Shown: positions 1 through 8,031, counted from the first letter of the stretch. The stretch: 24,645 bases of DNA from an uncultured Collinsella sp. (GCA_905210085.1 CAJLVJ010000028.1:1-24645); one strand, 5' to 3'. Program-made: numbers and translations. The notes: generated by a model from the letters alone, not told the origin.

Positions 1-259
1 AAGGGATCCACGTAAGCGACCGCGTGCGCGCGGCGCGATCATGGCGCGTCCTAGATGTAAGCCGCACCGTCCGTTCTACTTTCTTTGGGGCAATACCGCC
101 TCGCGGGCGAGCGGGCCAGTCGTGAAGGTGGCTGCGGCCTCCCGAGCAAACGCCCCGGTGCGCAAGTGTGGGGTCAAATACCAGGTCAGCTGGTGGGAAC
201 AACCCGATATTCCGTGCAGGGCACGGATCGTATACGACACAGAAGGCAGGGTAGCGGAC
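1..259 (+). other. Non-coding leader with several potential hairpins
   Basis: No convincing gene lies here. An open frame runs from 41 into the lipoprotein, but its first 73 codons look like untranslated sequence in front of a signal peptide. Several helices can be drawn: GGGGC at 87-91 with GCCCC at 152-156, ACCAG at 180-184 with CTGGT at 190-194 inside GGGT/ACCC, and CCGTGC at 212-217 with GCACGG at 221-226. The stretch could be a structured 5' leader or the 3' part of a small RNA gene. ACCAGGTCAG at 180-189 also occurs in E. coli 4.5S RNA, but the conserved GGAA-loop block is missing, so SRP RNA is not called. Confidence 0.3.
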
Positions 260-1285
260 ATGGTGAGGGGCAGCTTGATGCATGCGGCTCGGTTAGGTGC
301 TGGGGCCGCGGCGGTCATTGCCGTTTTGGGCCTGAGTGGATGCGCGTTCAATCCACTGTCCACGTTCACGACGCCCACGATCGACCAGATCGAGCGCGAG
401 ACCGTTACCCCCACGGTATCGGACGATGCCCTGGTCACGCCGGGAACCCTGACGGTCGCCCTCGATACTTCCGATGCCCCGCAAGCCATGCAGGATGCCG
501 ACGGAAACCTCACGGGCTATGCGGTCGATGCCGCTCGTGCCCTCGCATGCCGCATGGGTCTCAAGGTCGCCTTTGTCGATGCGTCCTCGGCCGATTCCGC
601 GCTCAGCGATAAAAAGGCCGACATCTTTATTGGCGACATCAAGTCTGCGGGCGGCGACATCAGCTCGCTTGGCACCTGTCTGTACGACGCCCCCGCCGTA
701 TTCGGCAAGAGCAGTGACGGCGAGTCGCTGAGCGTTTCCACCGAAACGCTTAACACCGCTACCCTGGGCGTTCAGACCTCCTCAGCCTCGCAGGAAGCGC
801 TTGCTAAGCAGAGCATCACCGCCAACCAAAAGACCTACTCCAACATCAACGAGTGCTTTGAGGCGCTCGAGTCCGGCGAGGTCGACTATGTGATCTGCGA
901 CTCCACGGCCGGCGGCTACCTTGCACGCCTGATGAGCGAGGTCTCCTATGTCGGTGCGCTCGAGGCGCCCTCGACGCTTGGTGTTGCGGGCCTCTCGTCC
1001 AATGACAAACTGTGCCGTGCCGTGAGCGATGCCCTCGACGGTATTACGGCCGACGGCACGCTCGAGGCGGTCCACTCTGTCTGGTATGGCACGATGCCCT
1101 ACGACCTCACCACTAAGACGGTTTCGGGCGCTAACGTGCAGCCGGGTGACTCTGAGTCCAGTGAGACCATGTCCTCCGGCAGCGAGTCCTCCGATTCCAA
1201 CAATGAGACCGCATCCTCCGAGGACAACTCGTCCAGCCAGGAAGGCACCATCACCGACGACGACATTAACAAACTCAATAGCTAG
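260..1285 (+). CDS. Solute-binding lipoprotein (family 3 extracellular SBP)
   Basis: Predicted 341-residue secreted lipoprotein resembling the periplasmic binding component of amino-acid ABC transporters (SBP_bac_3). The N terminus has a charged start, a hydrophobic stretch and a lipobox ending LSGC (Cys28), so it should be lipid-anchored outside the membrane. The binding domain begins near the stretch GTLTVALDTSDAP and includes GYAVDAARALACRMGL. The last ~50 residues are a Ser/Glu/Asp-rich, probably disordered tail. An open frame extends upstream to 41, but the signal peptide favours the start at 260; ATG 278, preceded by GAGGGG, is equally possible. No permease or ATPase gene is adjacent, so ligand and transporter partner are unknown. 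A strong terminator follows. Confidence 0.75.
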   Translation: MVRGSLMHAARLGAGAAAVIAVLGLSGCAFNPLSTFTTPTIDQIERETVTPTVSDDALVTPGTLTVALDTSDAPQAMQDADGNLTGYAVDAARALACRMGLKVAFVDASSADSALSDKKADIFIGDIKSAGGDISSLGTCLYDAPAVFGKSSDGESLSVSTETLNTATLGVQTSSASQEALAKQSITANQKTYSNINECFEALESGEVDYVICDSTAGGYLARLMSEVSYVGALEAPSTLGVAGLSSNDKLCRAVSDALDGITADGTLEAVHSVWYGTMPYDLTTKTVSGANVQPGDSESSETMSSGSESSDSNNETASSEDNSSSQEGTITDDDINKLNS

Positions 1286-1350
1286 TTATTGCTAGGGGTG
1301 GTGTCTCCTATACGTTGGAAAGGACACTTCTTCACGGTTTCAACACGCAC

Positions 1351-1386
1351 GGCCGGGCTTCCCCGATGGGGGAGCCCGGCTTTTTC
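1351..1386 (+). terminator. Rho-independent terminator after the lipoprotein gene
   Basis: GCCGGGCTTCCCC pairs with GGGGGAGCCCGGC around a three-base loop and is followed by TTTTTC. It lies 65 bases after the lipoprotein stop codon and separates that gene from hpf. Confidence 0.9.
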
Positions 1387-1457
1387 ATCCCAATAAAATC
1401 AGCAGGTCAAAGCCAATTTTCGGGACCAAATACAAAGTCGCCGTCGCCTTCCTATAG

Positions 1458-1481
1458 CGCACTTTGCCACGGAAAAGTGCG
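1458..1481. promoter_or_regulatory. 8-bp inverted repeat upstream of hpf
   Basis: CGCACTTT (1458-1465) and AAAGTGCG (1474-1481) form a perfect inverted repeat with an 8-base spacer, about 120 bases before the hpf start. It has no T-run, so an operator or leader hairpin is more likely than a terminator. No convincing -35/-10 pair was found in the rest of 1387-1602. Confidence 0.35.
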
Positions 1482-1602
1482 AGACTTCGGTATGCGGTAT
1501 CAAGCAGTCGTTATTCGGGTCTTTGGGAATTCGCGTGATTAAATGCACGGCAATGGGTACATAGCCAGTACAGTAAGTCCCCGAGGCAGATTGGAGCCAC
1601 GT

Positions 1603-2187
1603 ATGGATATCAAGGTTTCTGGACGCAAAACGACGGTAACCGATGCTCTGCGTGCGCATGTGGATGAGAAGATCGGCGAGGCGCTCAAGGTTTTCGACAT
1701 CGAGCCCATGACAGTTGACGTCGTGCTTCGTTATGAGAAGAACCCCTCGAACCCCAACCCGGCAATCGTCGAGGTCACGGTTCGTGTCCGCGGCTCTGTG
1801 ATTCGCGTTGCCGAGCACGGCGCAGATATGTATGCCGCCATCGATCTCTCCGCCGACAAGGTCACCCGCCAGCTGCGCAAGTTCAAGACCAAGGTCGTGG
1901 ACAACCGCCAGGGTGGTGCCAGCGCCGCGGATGTTGCGCCGGTCGAGCGCGTCGAGGATCTGGCCGACCTGCTGCTGCCCGAGGAAGAGGACGATCTGCT
2001 CGTCCGCGAGAAGGTTATCGACGTCACCCCGATGACCGAGGAGCAGGCACTGGTGCAGACCGATCTGCTGGGCCACGACTTCTACGTGTTCGAGAACGCG
2101 ACGACCGGTCTCATCAATGTGGTGTATCACCGTAAGAATGGTGGATATGGCATCATCAAGCCCCGCATCGAAACACTTGACGAGTAA
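1603..2187 (+). CDS. hpf: Ribosome hibernation promoting factor, long form
   Basis: Predicted 194-residue long-form HPF/RaiA family protein. Residues 1-100 form the S30AE ribosome-binding domain (MDIKVSGRKTTVTDALRAHV, then YEKNPSNPN). After a variable linker, the C-terminal domain carries LLGHDFYVFENATTGLINVV and YHRKNGGYGIIKPR, the dimerisation module that joins two 70S ribosomes into inactive 100S particles in other bacteria. The length fits long HPF and not the ~100-residue short form. The start at 1603 is preceded by GGAG at 1593-1596; the open frame extends 20 codons further upstream, but those do not match the family. It is single-gene, bounded by terminators on both sides. Stationary-phase control is typical of the family but not visible here. 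Confidence 0.95.
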   Translation: MDIKVSGRKTTVTDALRAHVDEKIGEALKVFDIEPMTVDVVLRYEKNPSNPNPAIVEVTVRVRGSVIRVAEHGADMYAAIDLSADKVTRQLRKFKTKVVDNRQGGASAADVAPVERVEDLADLLLPEEEDDLLVREKVIDVTPMTEEQALVQTDLLGHDFYVFENATTGLINVVYHRKNGGYGIIKPRIETLDE

Positions 2188-2191
2188 AATA

Positions 2192-2213
2192 CGTTAACTT
2201 GCATGAGTTAACG
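2192..2213. repeat. Perfect 8-bp inverted repeat after hpf
   Basis: CGTTAACT and AGTTAACG flank a six-base spacer, immediately before the hpf terminator. It may be a second small hairpin at the 3' end of the hpf message or a protein-binding site. Confidence 0.45.
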
Positions 2214-2216
2214 GTT

Positions 2217-2248
2217 GGCGGCCATCCCATGCGGGTGGCCGCCTTTTT
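2217..2248 (+). terminator. Rho-independent terminator of hpf
   Basis: GGCGGCCATCCC pairs with GGGTGGCCGCC, followed by TTTTT. The degV ribosome-binding site begins five bases later. Confidence 0.9.
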
Positions 2249-2266
2249 ACGTAAGGAGTCGCTTTG

Positions 2267-3220
2267 ATGGACAAGGCCGCATCCGCCGGTCATTCGAACC
2301 GTTGCCGCATCGTCGTCGATACCTGCTGCGACTTTAGCCCCGAGGTCGCCGCGAACCTCGATGTCGATATCCTGGGTTTCCCCTTCATTATCGATGGCGA
2401 AGAGCGCACGGATGACATCTGGTCGAGCATCACACCCAAGGAGTTCTACGACCGGATGCGCGCCGGTGCCCGCGTGTCCACCTCGGCTGTGTCGCTCGGT
2501 CGCTATATCGAGTTCTTTACCGAGTGCGCCAAAGAGGGCACGCCCACGGTCTACCTGTGCTTTACCTCGGCGCTGTCGTCGAGCTACAACTCCGCGTGCC
2601 AGGCGGCAGATGCCGTGCGCGCCGAGTATCCCAACTTTGAGCTCTACGTGGTCGACAACGCTCTGCCCTGCGCGACCGGCGCGCTCTTGGCGCTCGAGGC
2701 CGTGCGCCAGCGTTCGGCGGGACTGACCGCCAAACAGCTGGTCGATTGGGCAAACGAGGCAAAAACCTACGTGCACGGCTACTTTACGCTCGAGAGCTTC
2801 GACGCACTGGCCGCCGGCGGCCGCATTCCTCCCGCGGCGGCGCAGCTCACGGCAAAGCTCGACGTCAAGCCCGAGCTCTCCTACGACCTGGCCGGCTCGC
2901 TGTCGCTGATCGGCGTCAACCGCGGCCGCAAGAAGGCGCTCAAGTCCATCCTCAAGTCGTTCCGCGAGAACTACGTGCCCGATCGCACCATGCCCATCGC
3001 CATCATGACGGCCGATGCCGAAAAGGATGGTGACTGGCTCGAAGCCGCCATCCGCAAGGAGGAGGGTTGCGCCGACGTCACGATCATTCGCGGCTCCGTG
3101 GGTCCCACCATCGGCTCGCACGTGGGCCCCGGCATGGTGGGCTGCGCGTTTTGGGGCAAGAATCGCGCCGAGAAAGCCTCGCTTTCCGACCGTATCGCCC
3201 GCCGCGTGCGCGGTCAGTAG
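2267..3220 (+). CDS. DegV family fatty-acid-binding protein
   Basis: Predicted 317-residue DegV/FakB-type protein. Members bind a fatty acid between two alpha/beta domains, and the FakB branch presents it to the kinase FakA. Family features include an N-terminal IVVDTCCDFSPE strand-loop, the substrate-loop segment ARVSTSAVSLGRY, the second loop CFTSALSSSYNSACQAA, and GGRIPPAAAQL in the middle. AAGGAG at 2253-2258 sits 8 bases before ATG 2267; a TTG codon directly upstream is less likely. No fakA homologue is adjacent, so pairing with a kinase is inferred only. The hpf terminator lies upstream, and no terminator is evident before the next operon. Confidence 0.9.
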   Translation: MDKAASAGHSNRCRIVVDTCCDFSPEVAANLDVDILGFPFIIDGEERTDDIWSSITPKEFYDRMRAGARVSTSAVSLGRYIEFFTECAKEGTPTVYLCFTSALSSSYNSACQAADAVRAEYPNFELYVVDNALPCATGALLALEAVRQRSAGLTAKQLVDWANEAKTYVHGYFTLESFDALAAGGRIPPAAAQLTAKLDVKPELSYDLAGSLSLIGVNRGRKKALKSILKSFRENYVPDRTMPIAIMTADAEKDGDWLEAAIRKEEGCADVTIIRGSVGPTIGSHVGPGMVGCAFWGKNRAEKASLSDRIARRVRGQ

Positions 3221-3318
3221 GCAAGCGCTGCGTCCGTAATCGCCCTCGACTCACAGCCCAAACGCTGGCACCGAGTATTCAACCTGGTAACAACACCCAA
3301 CCCAAAAGGAAAGGTTTC

Positions 3319-4398
3319 ATGGCAAACAAGCTCTCCGTCGCATTCATTGGCACCGGAATCATGGGTGCCCCCATCGCCGGCCACATTCTGGACGCCGGCT
3401 ATCCCGTCACGGTCAACAACCGCACCAAGTCCAAGGCGGCGGCGCTTATCGAGCGCGGCGCCGTCTGGGCAGATACGCCGGCCGATGCCGCGGCGAACGC
3501 CGATGTCGTCTTTACCATGGTGGGCTATCCCTCCGAGGTCGAGGAACTCTACCTGGCGGGCGACGGCCTGCTCGCGTGCACCAAGCCGGGTGCGGTCTTG
3601 ATCGACCTCACCACGAGCTCGCCCGAGCTTGCCCGTGACATTGCCGAGGCCGCCCAGGTTTCTGGTCGCATGGCGTTTGACTGCCCCGTCACCGGCGGCG
3701 AGTCGGGCGCTATCGCCGGTACGCTCACGGCTATCGTGGGCGCTACCGAGAACGACATCGCGCCGGTCCGCGACATCCTTGCCACCTTTGCGGCCAACAT
3801 CTGCTGCTTCGACGGCGCCGGCAAGGGCCAGGCTGCCAAGCTCGCCAACCAGGTGTCGCTGGGCGCCTGCATGGTCGGCATGGCAGACGCCATGGCATTT
3901 GCCGAGTTGAGCGGCCTTGACCTGGAGAAGACCCGCCAGATGATCCTGGGCGGCACCGGCAAGTCTGGCGCCATGGAGAGCCTGGCTCCCAAGGCGCTCG
4001 ACGGCGACTACAAGCCCGGCTTTATGGTCGAGCACTTTATCAAGGACCTGCGCTTGGCGCTCGCCTATGCCGACGACCGCGAGCTTGCGCTGCCCGGTGC
4101 CGACGTGGCCTTTACGCTCTACGACATGCTCGACGCCATCGGTGGTGCCAAGCTGGGTACCCAGGCCGTCACGGTCCTCTATAAGGAGGAGGCCGACGCC
4201 ATCGCCGCCGGTCTGGACTGGTCGCAGTATCGTCCCGAGGAGCATGGCGCTCACGAGGAAGGCTGCGGTTGCGGCGAGCATGGCGACGATCACGAGTGCG
4301 GTTGTGGCCACCACCACGACGAGGGCCACGAGTGCTGCGGCGGCCACGGCCATGATGACGGCCACGAGTGCTGCTGCGGCCACCATCACGAGGAGTAA
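3319..4398 (+). CDS. NAD(P)-dependent beta-hydroxyacid dehydrogenase with Cys/His-rich tail
   Basis: Predicted 359 residues. Residues 1-300 are a 3-hydroxyisobutyrate dehydrogenase / tartronate-semialdehyde reductase type enzyme. The nucleotide-binding loop is IGTGIMG (10-16), the substrate loop DCPVTGGESGAIAG (121-134), and the catalytic Lys is K174 in GKGQAAKLANQ. Family members oxidise or reduce small beta-hydroxyacids; the actual substrate is unknown. Residues 307-359 form an extra tail with 9 Cys and 14 His in CGCG, HHH, ECC and CCC clusters, which looks metal-binding and is not part of the usual ~290-300 residue enzyme. The start at 3319 follows AAAGGAAAGG. It is first in a tight four-gene operon: the next gene begins 5 bases after its stop, and that gene's AGGAG lies in this gene's last codons. 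Confidence 0.85.
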   Translation: MANKLSVAFIGTGIMGAPIAGHILDAGYPVTVNNRTKSKAAALIERGAVWADTPADAAANADVVFTMVGYPSEVEELYLAGDGLLACTKPGAVLIDLTTSSPELARDIAEAAQVSGRMAFDCPVTGGESGAIAGTLTAIVGATENDIAPVRDILATFAANICCFDGAGKGQAAKLANQVSLGACMVGMADAMAFAELSGLDLEKTRQMILGGTGKSGAMESLAPKALDGDYKPGFMVEHFIKDLRLALAYADDRELALPGADVAFTLYDMLDAIGGAKLGTQAVTVLYKEEADAIAAGLDWSQYRPEEHGAHEEGCGCGEHGDDHECGCGHHHDEGHECCGGHGHDDGHECCCGHHHEE

Positions 4399-4403
4399 CG
4401 CCC

Positions 4404-4832
4404 ATGAGCTGGACGTTCGTGGTGCTTGCGCTGGCGCTCTTTCTCTTTGCGATCTACATCGGTTTTTTGTGCGGCCAGTGGGCGTGCGAAAAGCGCGTGA
4501 TCACCAAGCGCGACTACTGGATTGCCAACTTTGCGGGTGCGGCGGCAGTCGTCCTGCTGACCTGGGTGTTCTCGCTGTTCCCGCTGGTGCAGTTTGCGCC
4601 GATCGGCTGGCTCGGCGGCTTTATCGCCGGCCTTAAGATGAGCTTTGGCGAGTCCGTCGGTCCGTGGCGCAAGCACGACGAGGTCTTTAACGTCAACAAG
4701 GCCCATCGCGCCGCCGCCGACGCGGGCGACGCCGAGGAGCGCCGCCGTGCGCGTCGCAATGGCGCGGCCGACCGACAGCTCATCTCGGTCACCGATGACA
4801 GCAAGGGTGCTGGCAAGCACGCTAAGAAATAG
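4404..4832 (+). CDS. Small two-helix membrane protein of unknown function
   Basis: Predicted 142-residue inner-membrane protein that I do not recognise. Two hydrophobic segments are visible: residues ~4-24 (VVLALALFLFAIYIGFLCG) and ~45-75 (FAGAAAVVLLTWVFSLFPLV and the following APIGWLGGF). A basic loop (KRVITKRDYW) separates them, and a polar, Arg/Lys-rich cytoplasmic tail of about 60 residues follows. Ribosome binding is through AGGAG at 4391-4395, inside the end of the preceding gene, so translation is probably coupled. It sits between the dehydrogenase and the HEAT-like gene in one operon, which suggests a shared message and not necessarily a shared function. Confidence 0.75.
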   Translation: MSWTFVVLALALFLFAIYIGFLCGQWACEKRVITKRDYWIANFAGAAAVVLLTWVFSLFPLVQFAPIGWLGGFIAGLKMSFGESVGPWRKHDEVFNVNKAHRAAADAGDAEERRRARRNGAADRQLISVTDDSKGAGKHAKK

Positions 4833-4847
4833 TAAGAAGAGGTAACT

Positions 4848-5546
4848 ATGGCAGAAAACAAAGACGAACAGCTCACCGACGAGGAGCTGGCACAGCTCCA
4901 GCTGGCAGAGGAGAACGAGAACGCCGTCGACCGTCTGGTCCAGGAGCTCGGCTGCCCCACGCGCCGTATCCGCCAGTTTGCCGCCCGCGTGCTGCACCTG
5001 CTTGCCGAGCGCGATCCGCAGCGCGTCGTGCCCTGCGTGCCCGCGCTGATCGAGGCGCTCGACCGCCCCGAGGCGCAGACCCGCTGGGAGGCCCTCGATG
5101 CCCTGACGGCGCTCGCCACCACCTGCCCCGAGCAGCTGGGCGATGCCTTTGAGGGCGCCGAGACCGCACTGTTCGACGAGATTTCCTCCACGCTGCGCTA
5201 TGCCGCCTTCCGCCTGCTGTGCGTGTGGGGCGCCACGAGTGTCGAGCGTTCGCGCGAGGCTTGGCCCATCCTGGACGAGGCCATCCAGTGCTACCACGGT
5301 GATCTCGAGTATCGCGACATGCTCGGTTGCCTGTACGAGTTTGGTCAGGGCGAGATTGACGCCGAGGTTGCCGAGAAGCTCGCGCTGCGCCTTAAGTTCG
5401 ACGCCGAGAACGGCAAAGGCAGCTATCTCAAGGCCCGTTCGAGCGAGATTTGCGAAATGCTTGTTAAACGTTTTGGCCTGGATCTCTCCAAAAAGAAGAA
5501 GCGTGCTAGCGTTAAAAAATCTGATGCCGCCGAAGACGAGGAGTAA
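4848..5546 (+). CDS. HEAT-repeat-like helical protein
   Basis: Predicted 232-residue soluble protein. The N terminus is acidic and helical (DEELAQLQLAEENENAVDRL). After it come tandem helical units such as RRIRQFAARVLHLLAERDP, VVPCVPALIEALDRPEAQTR and WEALDALTALATTCPEQL, spaced like HEAT/armadillo repeats that act as protein-binding scaffolds. The C terminus is a Lys-rich then acidic tail (SKKKKRASVKKSDAAEDEE). No catalytic motif is visible. It lies 15 bases after the membrane protein gene, with AAGAGG in the gap. Its own last codons supply AGGAG for the isocitrate dehydrogenase gene, so it is in the same operon. The partner is unknown. Confidence 0.75.
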   Translation: MAENKDEQLTDEELAQLQLAEENENAVDRLVQELGCPTRRIRQFAARVLHLLAERDPQRVVPCVPALIEALDRPEAQTRWEALDALTALATTCPEQLGDAFEGAETALFDEISSTLRYAAFRLLCVWGATSVERSREAWPILDEAIQCYHGDLEYRDMLGCLYEFGQGEIDAEVAEKLALRLKFDAENGKGSYLKARSSEICEMLVKRFGLDLSKKKKRASVKKSDAAEDEE

Positions 5547-5552
5547 CAGATT

Positions 5553-6638
5553 ATGGCGCACGATGTAGTCCTGATTCCCGGTGACGGTATCGGTCCCGAG
5601 ATTACGCAGGCCATGCGCCGCGTGGTCGAGGCCACCGGTGTCCAGATCAACTGGAATGTCCAGGAGGCCGGCGCCGGCGTCATGGACGAGTTTGGCACGC
5701 CGCTGCCCCAACATGTGCTCGACGCGGTCGCCGAGACCAAGGTTGCCATCAAGGGCCCCATCACCACGCCGGTTGGTACGGGTTTCCGCAGCGTCAATGT
5801 GGCCCTGCGCAAGCACTTCGACCTGTATGCCTGCGTGCGCCCCTGCCTGTCGCAGCCGGGCGACGGCTCGCGCTTCCGCGACGTCGACCTGGTCATCGTG
5901 CGCGAGAACACCGAGGACCTCTACGCCGGCATCGAGTTCGATGAGGGCGCTGCCGAGGTCGAGGAGCTCTCGCAGCTCGTCGAGCGTTCGGGCCAAAAGA
6001 CCTTCGCCGCCGATTCCGCGATCTCGATCAAGCCGATCTCTATCGCCAAGAGCCGCCGCATTGTGGAGTATGCCTTTGAGTATGCCCGCCGCTGCGGCCG
6101 CAAAAAGGTGACGGCCGTGCACAAGGCCAACATCATGAAGGCGACCGACGGCCTGTTCCTGCGCGTGGCGCGCGAGGTGGCCGCCAACTATCCCGATATC
6201 GAGTTCAACGACAAGATCGTCGACGCCACCTGCATGGGCCTGGTCCAGAACCCCAACGACTTCGATGTCCTGGTGCTGCCCAACCTGTACGGCGACATCG
6301 TGAGCGACCTGTGCGCCGGCCTGGTGGGCGGTCTGGGCATGGCCCCCGGCTCCAACATCGGTGCCGACTGCGCAATCTTTGAGGCTACGCATGGCTCCGC
6401 GCCCGATATCGCTGGCCAGGATATTGCCAACCCCACGGCCGAGATTCTGTCCGCTGCGATGATGCTCGACCACCTGGGCGAGAACGATGCGGCCAATCGT
6501 ATCCGCGCTGCGGTGTCTGCCACGCTCGACGAGGGCGAGCAGGTTACCGGTGACGTGCGTCGTGCCCAGACCGGCTCCGTCGAGGGCGCCGTGGGCACGC
6601 AGGCCTTTGCCGATGCCGTTATCGCGCACCTGGCCTAA
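5553..6638 (+). CDS. NAD-type isocitrate dehydrogenase (isocitrate/isopropylmalate DH family)
   Basis: Predicted 361-residue beta-decarboxylating dehydrogenase, complete from IPGDGIGPEI (residues 8-17) to the C terminus. The substrate segment GTGFRSVNVALRKHFDLYA carries the Ser-x-Asn pattern of isocitrate-specific enzymes, and RENTEDLYAGIE and the lysine-containing AVHKANIMK motif are present. The family signature NLYGDIVSDLCAGLVGGLG and the nucleotide-binding loop ATHGSAPDIAGQDIANPTA complete the fold. It most resembles the short NAD-dependent isocitrate dehydrogenases, converting isocitrate to 2-oxoglutarate; homoisocitrate or isopropylmalate activity is less likely because no leucine or lysine biosynthesis gene is adjacent. 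The start follows AGGAG within the preceding gene. It is last in the operon. Confidence 0.88.
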   Translation: MAHDVVLIPGDGIGPEITQAMRRVVEATGVQINWNVQEAGAGVMDEFGTPLPQHVLDAVAETKVAIKGPITTPVGTGFRSVNVALRKHFDLYACVRPCLSQPGDGSRFRDVDLVIVRENTEDLYAGIEFDEGAAEVEELSQLVERSGQKTFAADSAISIKPISIAKSRRIVEYAFEYARRCGRKKVTAVHKANIMKATDGLFLRVAREVAANYPDIEFNDKIVDATCMGLVQNPNDFDVLVLPNLYGDIVSDLCAGLVGGLGMAPGSNIGADCAIFEATHGSAPDIAGQDIANPTAEILSAAMMLDHLGENDAANRIRAAVSATLDEGEQVTGDVRRAQTGSVEGAVGTQAFADAVIAHLA

Positions 6639-6697
6639 GGCATGCACGCTGCAAACGCCTAAATAGTACTTAAGTGTTTGCGTATAACCTAAGAATC

Positions 6698-6726
6698 AAT
6701 ACGCCCGGCGCTCTGTCGGGCGTATT
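6698..6726 (+). terminator. Probable terminator after the isocitrate dehydrogenase operon
   Basis: A perfect 10-bp stem, AATACGCCCG with CGGGCGTATT, surrounds a 9-base loop. The following CTATTG is a poor T-tract, so termination may be weak. It is 60 bases after the operon's last stop codon and before the next gene's own ribosome-binding site. Confidence 0.6.
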
Positions 6727-6764
6727 CTATTGAAGACTATGTTTCCTAACAAGGAGTAACCGAT

Positions 6765-7850
6765 ATGGGTCTGATTCAAAAGAAGGACGAGAAGGACGAG
6801 ATCGACGGCATTCAGATCATCGAGCGCGGCGAAGGCCCCGACGGTGATGAGGACGAGAAGATCGACCTGGTCACCGGTACGTCTGCCGAGCACATTGCTG
6901 CCGGTACGACGGCCGAGGAGGAGGACGCCCGACTGGAGGCTCAGATTGCCGCGGATGCCGCTGACGAGAACCTCATGCCCGAGGAACAGGACGAGGACGA
7001 CGACTCCGACGTGGACGACCACGCTTGCAAGCACAAGAAGACGATGATTGCCGCCTTTGTGGTCGCCGTCGTGATCGCTGCCGTGGTCGGCTTCTTTATC
7101 GGCAACGGTGGTTTTGGCGGCAAGGGCGTCGGCTCGGCGACCCTCACCGAGGACCAGCTCGATTCGACCGTGGCAAGCTACAGCTACAACGGCAAGAAGA
7201 GCGACATCACCGCGCGTGAGGCCATCGAGAGCCAGTACAGTCTCGACACCGTCAAGGACGACGACGGCAACTACACCGCTCCTTCTGCTGACGTCATCCT
7301 GTCCTACGTGCGCAACCAGATTCTGCTCGATGCTGCCGAGGACGAGGGCATTACCGTTTCTTCCAAGGAAATGAAGCAGTACGCCGAGGATTCCATCGGC
7401 ACCTCCGACTACAAGACCATGGCCACGCAGTACGGCGTGTCCAAGGACCAGGCCAAGCAGATCGTCCGTCAGTCCGCGACGCTGCAGAAGCTCTACAAGA
7501 AGAAGGTGGGCGATAGCTCCGCAAGCATGCCGACCGCTCCGACTGAGCCTGCTGACGGCAACGAGGAGACCGCGAGCAAGGACTACGCCGACTACATCAT
7601 CAACCTTGCCGGCGATGAGTGGGATAGCTCAAAGGGCACCTGGAAGGACGCCGATAGCACCTATGCCAAGGCCTTCGCTGACGATGCCTTTACGGCCGAT
7701 AGCGCTACCTATAAGCAGGCCATGACCGCCTATTACACCGCCTACCAGCAGTACTCTTCGCAGGCTTCGAGCGCCAGCTCCAAGTGGACCGAGTATGCTA
7801 ACGGCCTCTACGCCAAGGCCAACATCAGCATCTACGGCCTGTTTGCGTAA
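6765..7850 (+). CDS. Acidic single-pass membrane protein with extracytoplasmic SurA-N-like region
   Basis: Predicted 361-residue protein with three parts. Residues 1-~85 are strikingly acidic (DEDEKIDL, EEQDEDDDSDVDD) and probably cytoplasmic. Residues ~94-112 are one transmembrane helix (MIAAFVVAVVIAAVVGFF) preceded by HKK, giving an N-in topology. Residues ~120-361 are outside and Ser/Ala/Asp/Lys-rich. The segment ADVILSYVRNQILLDAAEDE and the following TVSSKEMKQYAED resemble the N-terminal chaperone segment of SurA/PrsA-type folding factors, but no parvulin isomerase domain is seen. A role in folding exported proteins is therefore only a guess. AAGGAG lies upstream of ATG 6765, and a strong terminator follows. 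It is monocistronic. Confidence 0.65.
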   Translation: MGLIQKKDEKDEIDGIQIIERGEGPDGDEDEKIDLVTGTSAEHIAAGTTAEEEDARLEAQIAADAADENLMPEEQDEDDDSDVDDHACKHKKTMIAAFVVAVVIAAVVGFFIGNGGFGGKGVGSATLTEDQLDSTVASYSYNGKKSDITAREAIESQYSLDTVKDDDGNYTAPSADVILSYVRNQILLDAAEDEGITVSSKEMKQYAEDSIGTSDYKTMATQYGVSKDQAKQIVRQSATLQKLYKKKVGDSSASMPTAPTEPADGNEETASKDYADYIINLAGDEWDSSKGTWKDADSTYAKAFADDAFTADSATYKQAMTAYYTAYQQYSSQASSASSKWTEYANGLYAKANISIYGLFA

Positions 7851-7893
7851 GGTTTGCTTGAGCTTTCGAGCACGAAGCCGAAATATCTGATGG

Positions 7894-7930
7894 AGCCCCC
7901 TAGAACGGACATCGTTCTAGGGGGCTTTTT
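7894..7930 (+). terminator. Strong rho-independent terminator
   Basis: A 14-bp perfect stem (AGCCCCCTAGAACG with CGTTCTAGGGGGCT) around a five-base loop is followed by a T-run. It closes the membrane-protein transcript. Confidence 0.93.
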
Positions 7931-8031
7931 GCGTTGTAGGAAAGGGCGGGGAAGAGAGTGGTAGGGGAGGGGGTTATATACAAATTCTTGGAGACTTTAT
8001 TCATGTAAAGTGAAAACGATTTCGGCTAAAC

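Noticed and set aside
180..205. SRP (4.5S-like) RNA
   Set aside because: A 10-base match to the E. coli RNA exists, but the nearly invariant GGAA-loop and AGCAGCC segment is not present.
41..259. N-terminal extension of the solute-binding protein
   Set aside because: A 73-residue extension before a normal lipoprotein signal peptide would not fit export, and the sequence has no ribosome-binding site at 41.
4386..6647. Open frame of 753 codons on the minus strand opposite the four-gene operon
   Set aside because: It spans three well-supported plus-strand genes and has no recognisable motif. It is a codon-bias shadow.
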